From Omphalotus guepiniiformis (Eukaryota > Basidiomycota > Agaricomycetes > Agaricales > Omphalotaceae), in NCBI GenBank assembly GCA_028554645.1, contig JAQOOI010000064.1, positions 372,001 to 436,000 on the forward strand: a stretch of DNA of 64,000 nucleotides. Direction: 5' to 3'. The notes under the pieces were generated by a model. That model was given only the letters and a program-made list of their open reading frames with translations. It made no database searches and was not told the origin of the DNA. A program made the translations under genes and the position numbers. Every line of letters starts with the position of its first letter. Position 1 is the first letter of the stretch. This document shows positions 42,998-53,310 of this stretch, piece by piece.

Positions 42998-44716
42998 AAC
43001 AATCGAGTCTGCTCTTTACCTCTGCTGCTACATGAACACTGGTGGTTTTCGTTTTTCCTTCTTGGTGCTTTTGTGTTTAACTATTGTATTTTGTTTTTTT
43101 TTGTTGGTCGACTTCACTATCCCTACCCCCATGTCCCTTTATGTATCCCTCCTTCGTACATCAGGATTGATACTCTCATCTCATTTCCCCTTGAATGTCG
43201 ATTCTTCATTATTCTTTTTATCTTCGTTTCTGGCGCAGGGAACATGGTGTCCTCGTTGAATCTGACTATGTTTCCTAGTTTCGGTCGGCTTATTCGTAAA
43301 CTCTTTCTTCACCAGTCCACGTCCCGTCACCCTGTACAAATATAACCCGAGTAACTCTTTTCTACCCTCCCAAATTCTTTCCTCTCCATAATCCAGAATC
43401 GTAATTCTCTCACTACGCTGTCCCCCACCGATTCGTAACCAACTCACATTGATTCATGATCAACATAATTCTCCTCTCCTCGATCACACCACAACGACGG
43501 ATCGGGCAGACGAGCACCATAATCATCGCATCGTCCCTTTCACGCTTTCCTTTGTCTCATAATGTCGTCGGTGTACATCGTGTCTATTCTATCAAAAACT
43601 CTGCTGCCATTGTCCCTGTTCTGCCCGTCCTTAACCTGTCCCACATGAATCGCCCACCTGTCTGTCCGTTCCGTCCGTCCTTCCGTGTACTGTCCACTGT
43701 CCTGTCCATGGTCTGCTGTCTATTCGTTTGTTGTATCTGATATCGTCCGTTCTGTCCTTATTTTGTACATAACCTCTTGTCTACTTATTGCTGCCCAACC
43801 CGTCCACAGCTCACTCTTATCTGTTGCTCATACCCCACACTCGTCTGCCCATTTGCATTTGCATTTAAAAAGGCTTTAGGCTCCACGCCTGGCCCCAATC
43901 GTCGCATTGCTTTGCTCTTAACTGTATTTCTATAGTCCGCCCACATCGCGTATCGCGAATCTCCTCCACCGCCGCTTGCTAACTACTGTCAATATATTGT
44001 TAGACTATTTTATGTATGTATCGATATAATGTACACTAGTGAACAGTGGAAGTATATTGACATTCCATAGCACCTTTCTCTTTCAATTGGTGACAAAATT
44101 CGAGCACGAAAGGTATAAATACTCCAAGACAGATACAGCAATAATCATTACAAAGTCCTGCATACATAAAGGATAGATAGCGCAAGAGATGTATGTATGC
44201 TATAGTCCATTGATAATACGTATTCGAGAAGTCCATTCAAGAAAGGGTATCGTAAAACCGCCGCCCTCGAAACATGATAGCTTGACAGACTGGAAACATT
44301 GCTGTGTATAAGATGGGAGATTGGAGTTGAAAGACTTGAGGGGTAGAGCAGCGGTGCATTTTGAAGATCAGATTGTAAATGATTGTAAACTTAGCTTGAA
44401 GCCTAAGTTGAAGTTGAGCATATCGCGTCCACGAACTCCGTGTGGTTGGAGAAAAACGGTCGGTGGGGTTGAGGCTTGGTGAGAATAATGAAATAGGTTT
44501 GATGATGAGCTCGAAACTAGGCAGGAGATTGAAGAGATTACTAAGGCCAGCTACAACCAACTGGCTGATGAACGTCAGTTGAATATCAAGACTTGAAAAC
44601 AAGGCATCTTTATGTACAATTGTCAGCGACAATGAATATCCACGGCACTAGCTACGATTAATATCCAAGAAAAAGAGCATATCATCACCCCTACATTTAC
44701 CTGCTTCAGCAACACA
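42998..44716. other. 1.7-kb region downstream of the KH gene, very C/U-rich to about 43,870
   Basis: From about 43,000 to 43,870 the plus strand is dominated by C and T, with about ten GTCC units between 43,600 and 43,770 (runs such as CCGTCCGTCCTTCCGTG). Open frames here (43073-43345, 43456-43740) follow from the low purine content and show no domain. A 131-codon minus-strand frame at 44237-44632 lies beyond the coiled-coil gene stop and is not recognised. This is best read as a long 3' untranslated region plus intergenic DNA. Confidence 0.5.
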
Positions 44717-45814
44717 TCAATGTAGTGTCGTTCCTTGATTTTTCTGGTGCCACTTATCGACTGACCGAATCAATTGCAAAGCCGGCCCTACCCTCTGCCA
44801 GGTCTCACCAATCAGTTGCGCTGCCAGCGCACTGCTATGAACGTCCAACAATTCAAGAGCGCTCGCAGTGCACTCTGTGATTTCTCGCTTGACAATGTCC
44901 TTGACAAACTGGAAGCTGGCAGCTTCCTGGCGGCGAATCCTTTCAACTCGGGATTGTTGAATTAGCCTGTCGAGCTCCTCAATATCATGTTTGTGGGAAG
45001 ATGTAAGAGCTCGAATATCGTGCTCTAAGGATTCCTGATACGATGTGGCCTGTAAGTTAGAAAGAGGTCTGCAAGTTGAATTAGTATACATACTAAAGTG
45101 TTCCTGCTTTCTTCAAGTTTATCAGCTGTAGTGATTACCTTGTTGCTGCGTAACATGGGTGGTGCAAGTTCCTATTTCCAATGTAAATATGAACAGACAA
45201 ATATGAGAGACAATTTCACCTTCATGCGAGCTTGTAATTTCACGACTGAATCATACTTCTGCTCTAGTTGACTCGCTTTGGTCAACACTGCCTTCATCGA
45301 TTCCTTGCGTCTCTCCTCCTCGCATTCCAGGTCATGTTTCTTGCGAAGAAACTCTTCAAATCCTTCTCGTGTCGTTAATTTCATCCACTCTTTCCGGTTA
45401 TTCTCAATATACTGCACCGCAACGTCAAGTTTCTTCTGGATCTTCTGAAGATCCCTCGCGGTGCTCAAACTCGAAAATTCGGAGACATGATTCTCCGGTA
45501 GGGCAGCTAAGTGTAATAATGAATTTTCATAGACTTCACGCTTTTCTTGAATCGCTGGAGAGACAATCGCCTGTCTCTCTAGAGTCGACGAATCATCGGC
45601 GGAGTCTTGAACCTCACCAACTTCAAACTCATCGTAGCGGCGGAGCTGCGTTTGCAACTTTTCCAGGTCCAAGCGGCATAGATACGCCTGAATTATCGCT
45701 CTGAGCACGCATGCGATATGAAGTGAATATCTACCCACAGGAATGATGAAAATGTACTTACTCGACTGCGTCCTCACGTATTTTCGTGTATGTATCATGT
45801 CTTTTAGTAGTCAT
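44717..45814 (-). CDS. Unrecognised coiled-coil protein
   Basis: I do not recognise a named family. The start MTTKRHDTYTKIREDAVE at 45814 is followed after an intron by AYLCRLDLEKLQTQLRRYDE and an acidic linker. A long heptad-rich helix comes next (TARDLQKIQKKLDVAVQYIE, KHDLECEEERRKESMKAVLT, LEQKYDSVVKLQARMK). After two more introns a second coiled coil appears (ESLEHDIRALTSSHKHDIEE, LDRLIQQSRVERIRRQEA), then a C-terminal helix region ending WHQKNQGTTLH. The shape (about 290 residues, two coiled coils, short ends) resembles small kinetochore or spindle subunits, which evolve fast, but that is only an analogy. It lies head to head with the SRP receptor beta gene, 203 bases apart. Confidence 0.7.
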
Positions 45815-46017
45815 TTGTAAGAATAAATGAATGAAGAGTGAGAGAGTATTTTTCTCCTTTGTGGTAATGGCTTTTGTACCGAGTCACCTCAAAAATCTGG
45901 AGAATACGTTTATAATTGAGTGCGTCGAGGTAAGAGTGGCAGTGGCACAAGTTGGGAAACGCGACCTGAACGCGATGGGCCGGTGCGAATTTCGGCAGTT
46001 TACTTCAATTCACATCC

Positions 46018-46957
46018 ATGCAGCTCGACCCTCTGCTGCTCTCTTCCCTATTTCTCGCTTTATTCGCGATTTCTGGTATGTGATTTCTTGCTCTCATTAC
46101 AGCAACCTATCTCACTTGAGCAAAGTCCTGGTATTTATCACTAGCAGGAAAAGCCGAAGTCAAGGAAATGCTCTATTGCTTGTTGGTCCATCCGACTCTG
46201 GAAAGACGGCTCTGTTCACTTCAGTAAGCTCTAGCTACGGCAATGCCAATCAATTTTGACGCTGAGTATGTTTAGCTGGTCTATAATCAATCAACCCCGA
46301 CACATACATCTTTGCAAGCCAACTCATCGTTTATAACGATACCGGGGAAGAAGAAAACAGTCAAAGTCATTGACATACCAGGGCATCCTAGAATCAGGGG
46401 CCAATTTAACGATCACTTGTCTGAAGCTAAAGCAATACTGTTCGTCGTCGACGCAAACACCGTTTCTCGCAATGGTGCTCTTGTAGCAGAGTCAGTCGAT
46501 TTATTTTGCTGTTAACTGTGATGCTAACCTTTTTGTTAGGCATCTACACGTCGTAATGGACGCGCTGATGTCCTTACCACCCTCGCACCACATGCCTGCT
46601 TTACTTGTCCTCGCACATAAAACCGACTTACTAAAGGCATCATCCGCATCCGCATCCGCGGACACGACATCTTTAGCAGTGAGTCGAGTGCAAACTGTGC
46701 TTGAACGGGAGTTGGAAAAGAGAAGGGCATCCTATTCTGGTGGAATGGGAGTGGAGACTATGGGATCTGAAGACGAGAAATCCAGTTTAGGAGGCTTGGA
46801 ATGCAGTGGAACCGACCCTTCTTTCAAATTCGCAAACTGGGACGGAGGTGAAGTCGTCTTCCTTGGAACCTCCGTGAAGAATTTACAGTCTGGGGACGAG
46901 AAGGCTTTGAGTGGCAGCTTATCATCACTTATAGATTGGATTGTTGAGTATGTGTGA
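46018..46957 (+). CDS. SRP102: Signal recognition particle receptor beta subunit
   Basis: SRPRB is the ER-membrane GTPase that anchors the SRP receptor. The ATG at 46018 starts an N-terminal transmembrane helix (MQLDPLLLSSLFLALFAIS). After an intron the GTPase begins: KSRSQGNALLLVGPSDSGKT (G1), then KKTVKVIDIPGHPRIRGQFN (G3, DIPG in place of the classical DTAG), AILFVVDANTVSRNG, and MPALLVLAHKTDLL (G4, HKTD). It continues VVFLGTSVKNLQSGDEK and ends LSSLIDWIVEYV. The DxPGH form and the HKxD form fit SRPRB/Arf-like proteins. The first intron donor is uncertain: the frame closes only with a GTGATT donor inside ISGI. Length is about 250 residues. Assignment is secure. Confidence 0.92.
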
Positions 46958-47114
46958 CATCCTGGATGTATGCGATGAGCGCAGAAAATCTATATATTGT
47001 ACCAGCTCTTTACACAGCAGCACAGTGTAATGTGTCTTTTGGTCAGATCATGTAGATATAATTGCGAGATCAAAACCAGTCAGTGTAAGAGACATAGAAC
47101 GAGCGAGTAATTAA

Positions 47115-47370
47115 CTACGCAGTGCGGTTGATAAAATCCACTACCAGTTCCTTGAGTTCATTTGGTCTAGATAGGGTGTAAAGTCAGAGAACAATTGCTC
47201 CTCATTAACAGTACAACCCACTTTTCCGAGTGAACTGGATTCGCAAGATGATCTCAGACTTGGGTACAAAGCACGACAATGACTCACCCCAGTGCCCCGC
47301 ATTGACTACCCCGAGTCGCATGTTAGGAAAGAAACCTCTCGCAAGGAGAATATTGTTATCGTTTATGAAC
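47115..47370 (-). pseudogene. Orphan C-terminal fragment of an ABHD11-like alpha/beta hydrolase
   Basis: Three mini-exons on the minus strand splice cleanly to FINDNNILLARGFFPNMRLG, VVNAGHWVHSEKPNELKELV, then VDFINRTA and a stop. This is the catalytic-histidine end of ABHD11-type hydrolases (AGHWVHSEKP). The exon begins after a good acceptor at 47371, but no exon with the lid, nucleophile elbow or catalytic Asp is visible upstream; that DNA is occupied by an unrelated plus-strand frame and by the metaxin-like gene. It is therefore either a truncated remnant or the last exons of a gene whose body has been lost or moved. The splice sites and frame are intact, suggesting recent loss. Confidence 0.6.
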
Positions 47371-47455
47371 CTAAATCAGCAAACCTAACATCGAGTATGA
47401 AATTTGAAGCCAAAGGTATGACTTTAGTGGATTTAAACATCTATTGGTTTGATGG

Positions 47456-47683
47456 ATGCATCTGTTATTGACTCGGAGCCGGAGAACGACCTTTGAGCTT
47501 GTCTTTGGCCTGTACGAAGAGTTTAGTACTGTAAAGAAAGTTCACACAGCCGAAAACCCACCTTTCGGTATCGATTTGTCTAATATTCGACATAGAGCAG
47601 GGATAAATTTGCGGGACATTATTGAAGTCCTTGAAGATGAACTGACCGGGAAAGATGTGGATAGCTTGCAGCGCGACAAGTAG
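47456..47683 (+). CDS. Short open frame of unknown function, possibly a partial gene
   Basis: A 75-codon frame encoding FELVFGLYEEFSTVKKVHTA, ENPPFGIDLSNIRHRAGINL and RDIIEVLEDELTGKDVDSL. The composition looks protein-like (mixed helix, few rare residues), but I recognise no family and find no upstream exons. It stops 29 bases before the metaxin-like start. It could be a remnant or a small hypothetical protein. Confidence 0.3.
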   Translation: MHLLLTRSRRTTFELVFGLYEEFSTVKKVHTAENPPFGIDLSNIRHRAGINLRDIIEVLEDELTGKDVDSLQRDK

Positions 47684-47712
47684 CCTCTATTTGTAACCGA
47701 CTTGTACAGCAG

Positions 47713-48790
47713 ATGCAAGTTCCCGGTCCTTTTAAATCTTTATTCGCTCACTTTCCTTTATACACTCATCCTCCTCTTAACGCGAATTCTGGCTCAGTTC
47801 TCCCTGGACCAACATTATGGGTACATCCATCTAAAGACCAGCATTCGGCTGACACTGTACTCAGCTCTGATGTCGAATGTCTCAAGTGGCAAGCCTATCT
47901 CGCCTTGAGGGGTCTTAACAATGTCCACCTCCGTTTTAACGTTGATGCGCAAGGTGCAATAGATGGCAGACTCCCGAATCTGCATATTCCTTTCGATGCA
48001 AGCGTGTCTTATTCTTGGAAGACTGCGAACAAGACAGCTTCGAGTACAGGCCCCGTAGACGACAGCACTGAGATTCTCGCTGCACATCATATCCCTGAAT
48101 GGGTTGATGCAAAACTTGGACACAGTGCATTAGATGACGCATGGGAGGGGTACAAGGACGAGAAAGCAAAGGACGAAAGTCGCGCTTGGGTTGCATTGCT
48201 CGAAGGAAACATTCACGCTGCACTGGTAAGTATTTCACGTATTCTATATGTTCCTAGTCGCGTTTCTCATCCGTGATTCATGGCTAGATACTTTCGCAAC
48301 CATCGCCGTCAATATTCAGTTTGTTACTAGAACCCTCTCATCCGTCTCCTCAGTCTGCTACTCTTCAGTCAATTCTGACACCACCACCACCACCGTCCAC
48401 CGGGTTTCTTTCTATCCTGCCTTCCTATTCTTTTACTCTCTTCACTCCTTTCGGAAGTGCCCAGAATAACGTCTGGATTTCATCCAAGTCAAAGCAAGCT
48501 ATCTACGACAGGTATGCCGAAGGAATAAAGGCACTCTCGGAAAGATTAGGAACAGACAAGTGGTTTCTAGGCTCAGAGTATGCTATATACTCGCTCGCTG
48601 TTTTTGTTCTATTCTCATTTTTGTTCATAGACACCCTACACCACTAGACGCACTCGTCTTCGCGTACTTGCATTGCATATTGCATTCTCCCGAGTCTGTC
48701 CGTACAGAAGTAACACGGCGCGTCAACCTGGTGGCTTGGGAGTGGCGCGTGCGTGGTATAGTGAGGGCTGCATTCACAAAAACTGCCTAG
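47713..48790 (+). CDS. Metaxin/Sam37-like mitochondrial outer membrane import protein
   Basis: Metaxin/Sam35/Sam37 proteins belong to the SAM complex that inserts beta-barrel proteins into the mitochondrial outer membrane. The N-terminal thioredoxin/GST-like part reads PTLWVHPSKDQHSADTVLSS, DVECLKWQAYLALRGL and GAIDGRLPNLHIPFD. The next exon carries ILAAHHIPEWVDAKLGHSAL and ESRAWVALLEGNIHAAL, the family pattern in which a W-x-x-L helix follows. After introns, YDRYAEGIKALSERLGTDKW FLGSE is followed by HPTPLDALVFAYLHCILHS, which is the GST C-domain motif (FLGxxPTxLDA). The C-terminus ends VRGIVRAAFTKTA without an obvious membrane helix, which may be carried on unrecognised 3' sequence or be absent. 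About 320 residues. Confidence 0.82.
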
Positions 48791-49100
48791 CTAGAACCTT
48801 TTTAGATGATAATGCTGCAAAAAAGAACTTTGCATCGTTCCACAAAAGTGTACAGACTTAAAAATGTATGCTTCGCGGGGTTCACTCAAAAGCGCTTGAA
48901 TTTGTTACCTCTGAGAGCCTCTGAGGTGTCAAGTACTTTGGACTACACTGTAGATGGTTTACGGCTGAAGATAAATGCGCGTGAGGTGTATATATGTACA
49001 AGATATTTTTAAGAGCTCACGTCCTACTGCGGTTTCCACTTAGTGTCCTAAGATAGAATACTTATACGAAAAATCCACGACACCGATGAGCTACAAAGCG
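48791..49100. other. Convergent 3' region, nothing recognised
   Basis: 310 bases between the metaxin-like stop and the F-box gene stop. AT-rich with no features beyond presumed 3' ends. Confidence 0.6.
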
Positions 49101-51466
49101 CTAATTTCTAGCAATTCCCCTCCACTTCTGTGCTAATAAAGCTGCGCGTTCCTTGAGACTGTCACTGAACTCTTGAGAAAATGGCATTTGATCTGAGGAT
49201 AACTCCGCAATCCGCTGCATAGTTTTTGCAATCCGAAGAACTTGCTCAAACCGAGGATCTTGACGGGATTGAAACCGTGACCCCTTTGGCTCTCGCTGCT
49301 CATGGACTGTGGCGAATGAAAGTCTTTCAGCACAATGGAACAAATAATTCATGGCTGGGATGTCCTGGTCAGGGCATCTCTGAGTATAATGCACTACGTC
49401 GAAAATCAAAAGAGGGAACAGACCTCGTTTGCATTCGCCACAACACCCTGAGTATGGTTACATATGGTATTTTTCAGAACGTCGTCCAACTTCGACGGTT
49501 GAACAATATCATCAGGCCAAGTGCCGAAGATGTTGCGATTGAAGGAAGTAATCTTAACCCGAGTATTAGTTGGCAAGAGGCTCTTGAGCTGAGGAAGTTG
49601 GAGGTTTGGGTCGATATCCAGATCTATATGGCATAGAGGGCCAGAGGATGCATTGTCGTGGCCCTCACTGCTGGCCTTCGTTCGGGAACGAAGCATATCA
49701 AACAGACTTTCTTCGTGGAACAATCTTGGGGAGTTGATACGAAGGCAATTCAAGGATGGAACCAAGGAACGCGGGAAAGTAGACCCCTCGACAGAAACCT
49801 TTGAGCCGGAACAGCTCAGACGGACGATCAATTGCTCAGTAAGTGGCCCATTTAAAATGAGGTCTTCGAGCTGCGGAGTGCCCAGCAGAACACGTTCAAT
49901 GGCTCCATCGATGATAAACGAAAATTTGATGCTCAGCGTTTTCAAGGGGGGAGACGAACGCTCTATCATTGAAATAGCATGCTCCATGTCTTGTCGGCGT
50001 TCAATACCTCGCAACTCGAGGATATTTAGTGCTGGAAAAATGAGCCCATCAAGAAGATACGACACATGCCGTTCCAGAGGAACCCGAAGTGTGCGTAGAC
50101 TTGATATCGCTATGGGAGATGTGAAAGAGGTCATGGGAAAAACGTCTTGACTCGTAGTACCATCTGTGACTCGAGCAGTGCCTCCTATAACAAGAGAATG
50201 TATAGCGCAGGAAGAGCGCTGAAGCGCATCAATGATGAGATTCGTTTCCATACAGCTCCTGGGACAACATAGCTCTAGGTCATGCAGTACAGGGGCTGCA
50301 ATATGGCCTAGAAAGATGTAGCCAAGTTCACCCAGTAATCGCAAAGTACAGAGTTGCGGAAGCACCAAAGGCAACGGATAACCAATGGAGTGGTCAAGAT
50401 CTGCTTGTTTGGAAATATTTTCAGTTTTTAGAGAGAGCCATCGAAGAAGGGGTGACGATCTCCGAAGGAAGGAGACGATCTGTTTGGTATCGTCGAGGGT
50501 AAACTCATGAAAGATCTCAATGTCCAATGTTTCCAAACTTGGCAGGGTCAAGCAGTCAAAAAGCACTGAGCGAGGGAACGAGGAACATTTGATATGTAGT
50601 GCACGTAACCTGTCGTGCACGAATTGAGTCGAAGGTAGAGAGATGTTCTCATAATAGAATGCATCGGACACATGTAATGCTGTGAGCTCCGTCGCAACCT
50701 TCAAAATCTCCAGCACAGTTGTCATCGCATCTTGATCTCTCGTTCTGAACTCGGAAAGCTGGCTCCATGCAATCTGAGGTAAAGGTGCCGGGAGACGTGA
50801 AAGCTCGAGACGTTTTAACCTGGGAGGATTCCCAAGCGAGGAGAGTACATCCAAGAGGGTACGATGAGGGTCAGGAATCTGGGTTTCGGGTTCAGACTCT
50901 TCTTCGTAGAAATCCGACTCGAGATAGCTGTCATCGATGTCAATCCCGACTTCTTCCAACGAGGGAAATTCATATGCTAAGTGCGAAAAATTCCACGAAT
51001 CATTCATTGACCGGACGGCCACCCTAAGAGTGCGGCAACGCTGACGATGACGAAGGAGGATTTCGAAGAAGCTGGATTTGTAGCCTGCTTCAGCTTCGTC
51101 GCTCCAGTCGTGGGCGGACTTATAGTGAACATACAGTGGAAATTTCTTCGATCGCTCCAAAGACAACAGAAGTAACTTCTTATACCTCTTATATTGCGTA
51201 TCTCGGGTGCACGAATAAGATAACGAATCCATATCCACGCTTACAGTGGACCACAAGGGAGAGGTGGCAAGTGCCACAGCACGCCAACGTCTGCTCACTC
51301 GAACCAGGGTCCAGGGAGTAATAAGAGGGTGAAAAGTGGAATCATCATAAGGACAGTGCAGAAAGACTTCTGAGAGCACGTCGTCAGGAAGCATCTCTAT
51401 GCAGGAGGGGACTCCAAGGCCAAGCGAAGAGCTCGAGGTAGAGGACTGCCTCATCATACGGGACAA
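49101..51466 (-). CDS. F-box protein with LRR-like body
   Basis: F-box proteins are substrate receptors of SCF ubiquitin ligases and are greatly expanded in agaricomycetes. The start MSRMMRQSSTSSSSLGLG leads the F-box at residues 20-75: IEMLPDDVLSEVFLHCPYDD, then TLVRVSRRWRAVALATSPLW. The remaining 600 residues have irregular leucine-rich repeats (LRALHIKCSSFPRSVLFDCL, LPSLETLDIEIFHEF, PLLRWLSLKTE). The first exon runs to about 49,450. Splicing from GTCTGT near 49,446 to an acceptor near 49,400 joins NANE to RCPDQDIPAMNYLFHCAERL and gives a helical C-terminus ending LLAQKWRGIARN. Without this splice the protein would stop at 49,406. The target cannot be inferred. Confidence 0.8.
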
Positions 51467-51668
51467 ATGTCAAACTGCAGGATGGAAGTTCGAGTTGAAA
51501 GAGAACTTTACGAAAAAGCGCCACTACTTGCACACGTGCTCGTGTTGATGTTCATATAACAAGTCTAAATACACGCTCTAATACCCTAAATGTGGTGGCC
51601 AACCCCTAACATCACTGTAGATCTGTGCAGTAGGCAACTACAATCGCGCGGGAGTACTCTGAAAAGCA

Positions 51669-52864
51669 CTATTCCTTCTTCGCATCTATCTTCCCATTGG
51701 CGCTTAGAAGTTCAGTAGATCCTTTGGAAGGGAACCTGTTCCTGAGAGCAGTAATCATCTTTGTGAACCTTGACGAATATGAGCAACTGCGATGTAGCAC
51801 GGATTAAGTAAAAGCATGATTTACCACAACCAGTTCAAAGCTTGTAGGACCACATTCCCGGCACCATAGACAACGAGGTAGGCAACTGGAACTTCGTTTC
51901 GTACGTCGTACAGCGTGTGGAAGAATTGATATGACTTCAGATATACATGCATCTCATTGGCACAGACACGCGCGTATAGAGTCCATGAACACTTACCACC
52001 ATCCCACCGTAGATTATCCGAACTCCAAAAAAGGTGACAAGCAAGAATATACCATTGACCATCTGCAAGAAACTCCCTGTGCGATTCGTTTTATCAAGGA
52101 ACCAGTGGATATTGAGGAAGATCGTGCTCCTGCGAATGTCCGTCAACAAGGTAGTGTCAACGAACGGCGGAGAAACACATACGCTTCCCAGAGCAAACAC
52201 CTGGAAGCGTAGTAGGACAAGAAGGGTTTCTATACAAAGTCAGTAAGTAATAGTATGATAGCGAAACCGGCAGTATGTACGTACAAAAGACATGAGATAT
52301 ATGGCAGAGCACGCCAGCCCTAACGGCTCATCGGTCAGAAAGAGTATTAGGGAAGCTTATGCATACTTGCCATGCACGACAAATCCAAGGTCTGTGAAGT
52401 TTATGATTGCGTCTAGTGTGTCCCATACAAAGTATCTGAGGGAAGCAGTTGATAAAGCAGTTGACGAGTCGTGTTTGTACTCACGCGCTAGCCACAGCTT
52501 GTGCAAGCCCAGATTTCTCGTCATCCCACCCGTATACTCTGTCCGCGTCGAGTGCTTTGGAGTCCAGCGCGCGCAATGCTAAGGGTACAATAATCAAGGC
52601 GTGGACTTGAGATACGACATGAATTGACCTAGATTCTCGAGGATATGCTTCTATCAATGCGACCAGAGGCGAAAAGACTTAATACCAGTTATTTTTTCCG
52701 CGTCGATTCATCCTTTGATAATTTGATGACAACCAGCCACTGATCACAGGCGCAAGAATTTGATGAATAGCCAAGAAGGACCAGAGCGAAAGCAAGAAGG
52801 TGAAAAGATGTGGAGTGAGACGTGTCAGCCCGAATTGCAGAGAGACATTTGCTAGAAAATCCAT
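51669..52864 (-). CDS. TLC-domain multipass membrane protein (TMEM56/TLCD4-like)
   Basis: TLC proteins are multispan ER or plasma membrane proteins, including ceramide synthases; this one belongs to the short TMEM56-like group whose activity is uncertain. The start MDFLANVSLQFGLTRLTPHL is at 52864, followed by helix 1 (TFLLSLWSFLAIHQILAPVI). Later exons splice to RSIHVVSQVHALIIVPLALR, YFVWDTLDAIINFTDLGFVV, the segment SYYASRCLLWEASTIFLNIH with WFLDKTNRTGSFLQMVNGIF, LLVTFFGVRIIYGG and finally SYQFFHTLYDVRNEVPVAYL. The pattern STxFLNxxWFL...NG...FFxxRI is the TLC hallmark. The tail ends ELLSANGKIDAKKE. Eight or so introns in 1.2 kb. It is not a ceramide synthase: the Lag1 motif (HHx8HD) is not seen. 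Confidence 0.82.
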
Positions 52865-53310
52865 TATTTTCAGTTCAATCCTGGGCGTACTTGAGAATTC
52901 GCTGGTACAGTAGTAGTTATCTGAATGTACGCCCTTCGAGCAAGGGACTCCAGAGGGACTCGGAGGTGGACGCGTACGCCGTGAGGCCAGCAAGGATCAA
53001 ATCACGAAGGATGACCGTCACGTCACGCGATGTCGAAAAGTGTCGAAACCCTTCGAAACCTGCCAGAATTGTTAGCTTTAAATATTTTTCAACGTACAAT
53101 CAATCTTCGTGTTCCACTTCAAGCTCTTCATATGTTTCATAGCATGATTATAAACATTAGTATCCTACTTGAGTATCTGTAGTCAAATATACGAGACGTT
53201 TTGTATCAGAAAAGTGCAATCAATATGAAAGGTTTGCTAGCACGAAAACACTGAGAATTAAAGGAAATTGTGATAGGCCTGAATTTCGAAAGTAGAGTAG
53301 AAGCAGTAGC
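52865..53310. other. Intergenic, promoter side of the TLC gene
   Basis: 446 bases upstream of the TLC start and downstream of the second F-box gene stop. A frame at 52822-53142 overlaps it without features. Confidence 0.5.

Noticed and set aside
43073..43879. Several open frames downstream of the KH gene
   Set aside because: Low purine content removes stops; the translations are Ser/Phe/Leu/Pro low complexity with no domain.
51931..52582. Plus-strand frames between 51.9 and 52.6 kb
   Set aside because: They lie opposite spliced exons of the TLC-domain gene, whose residues match a known family; the plus-strand readings do not.
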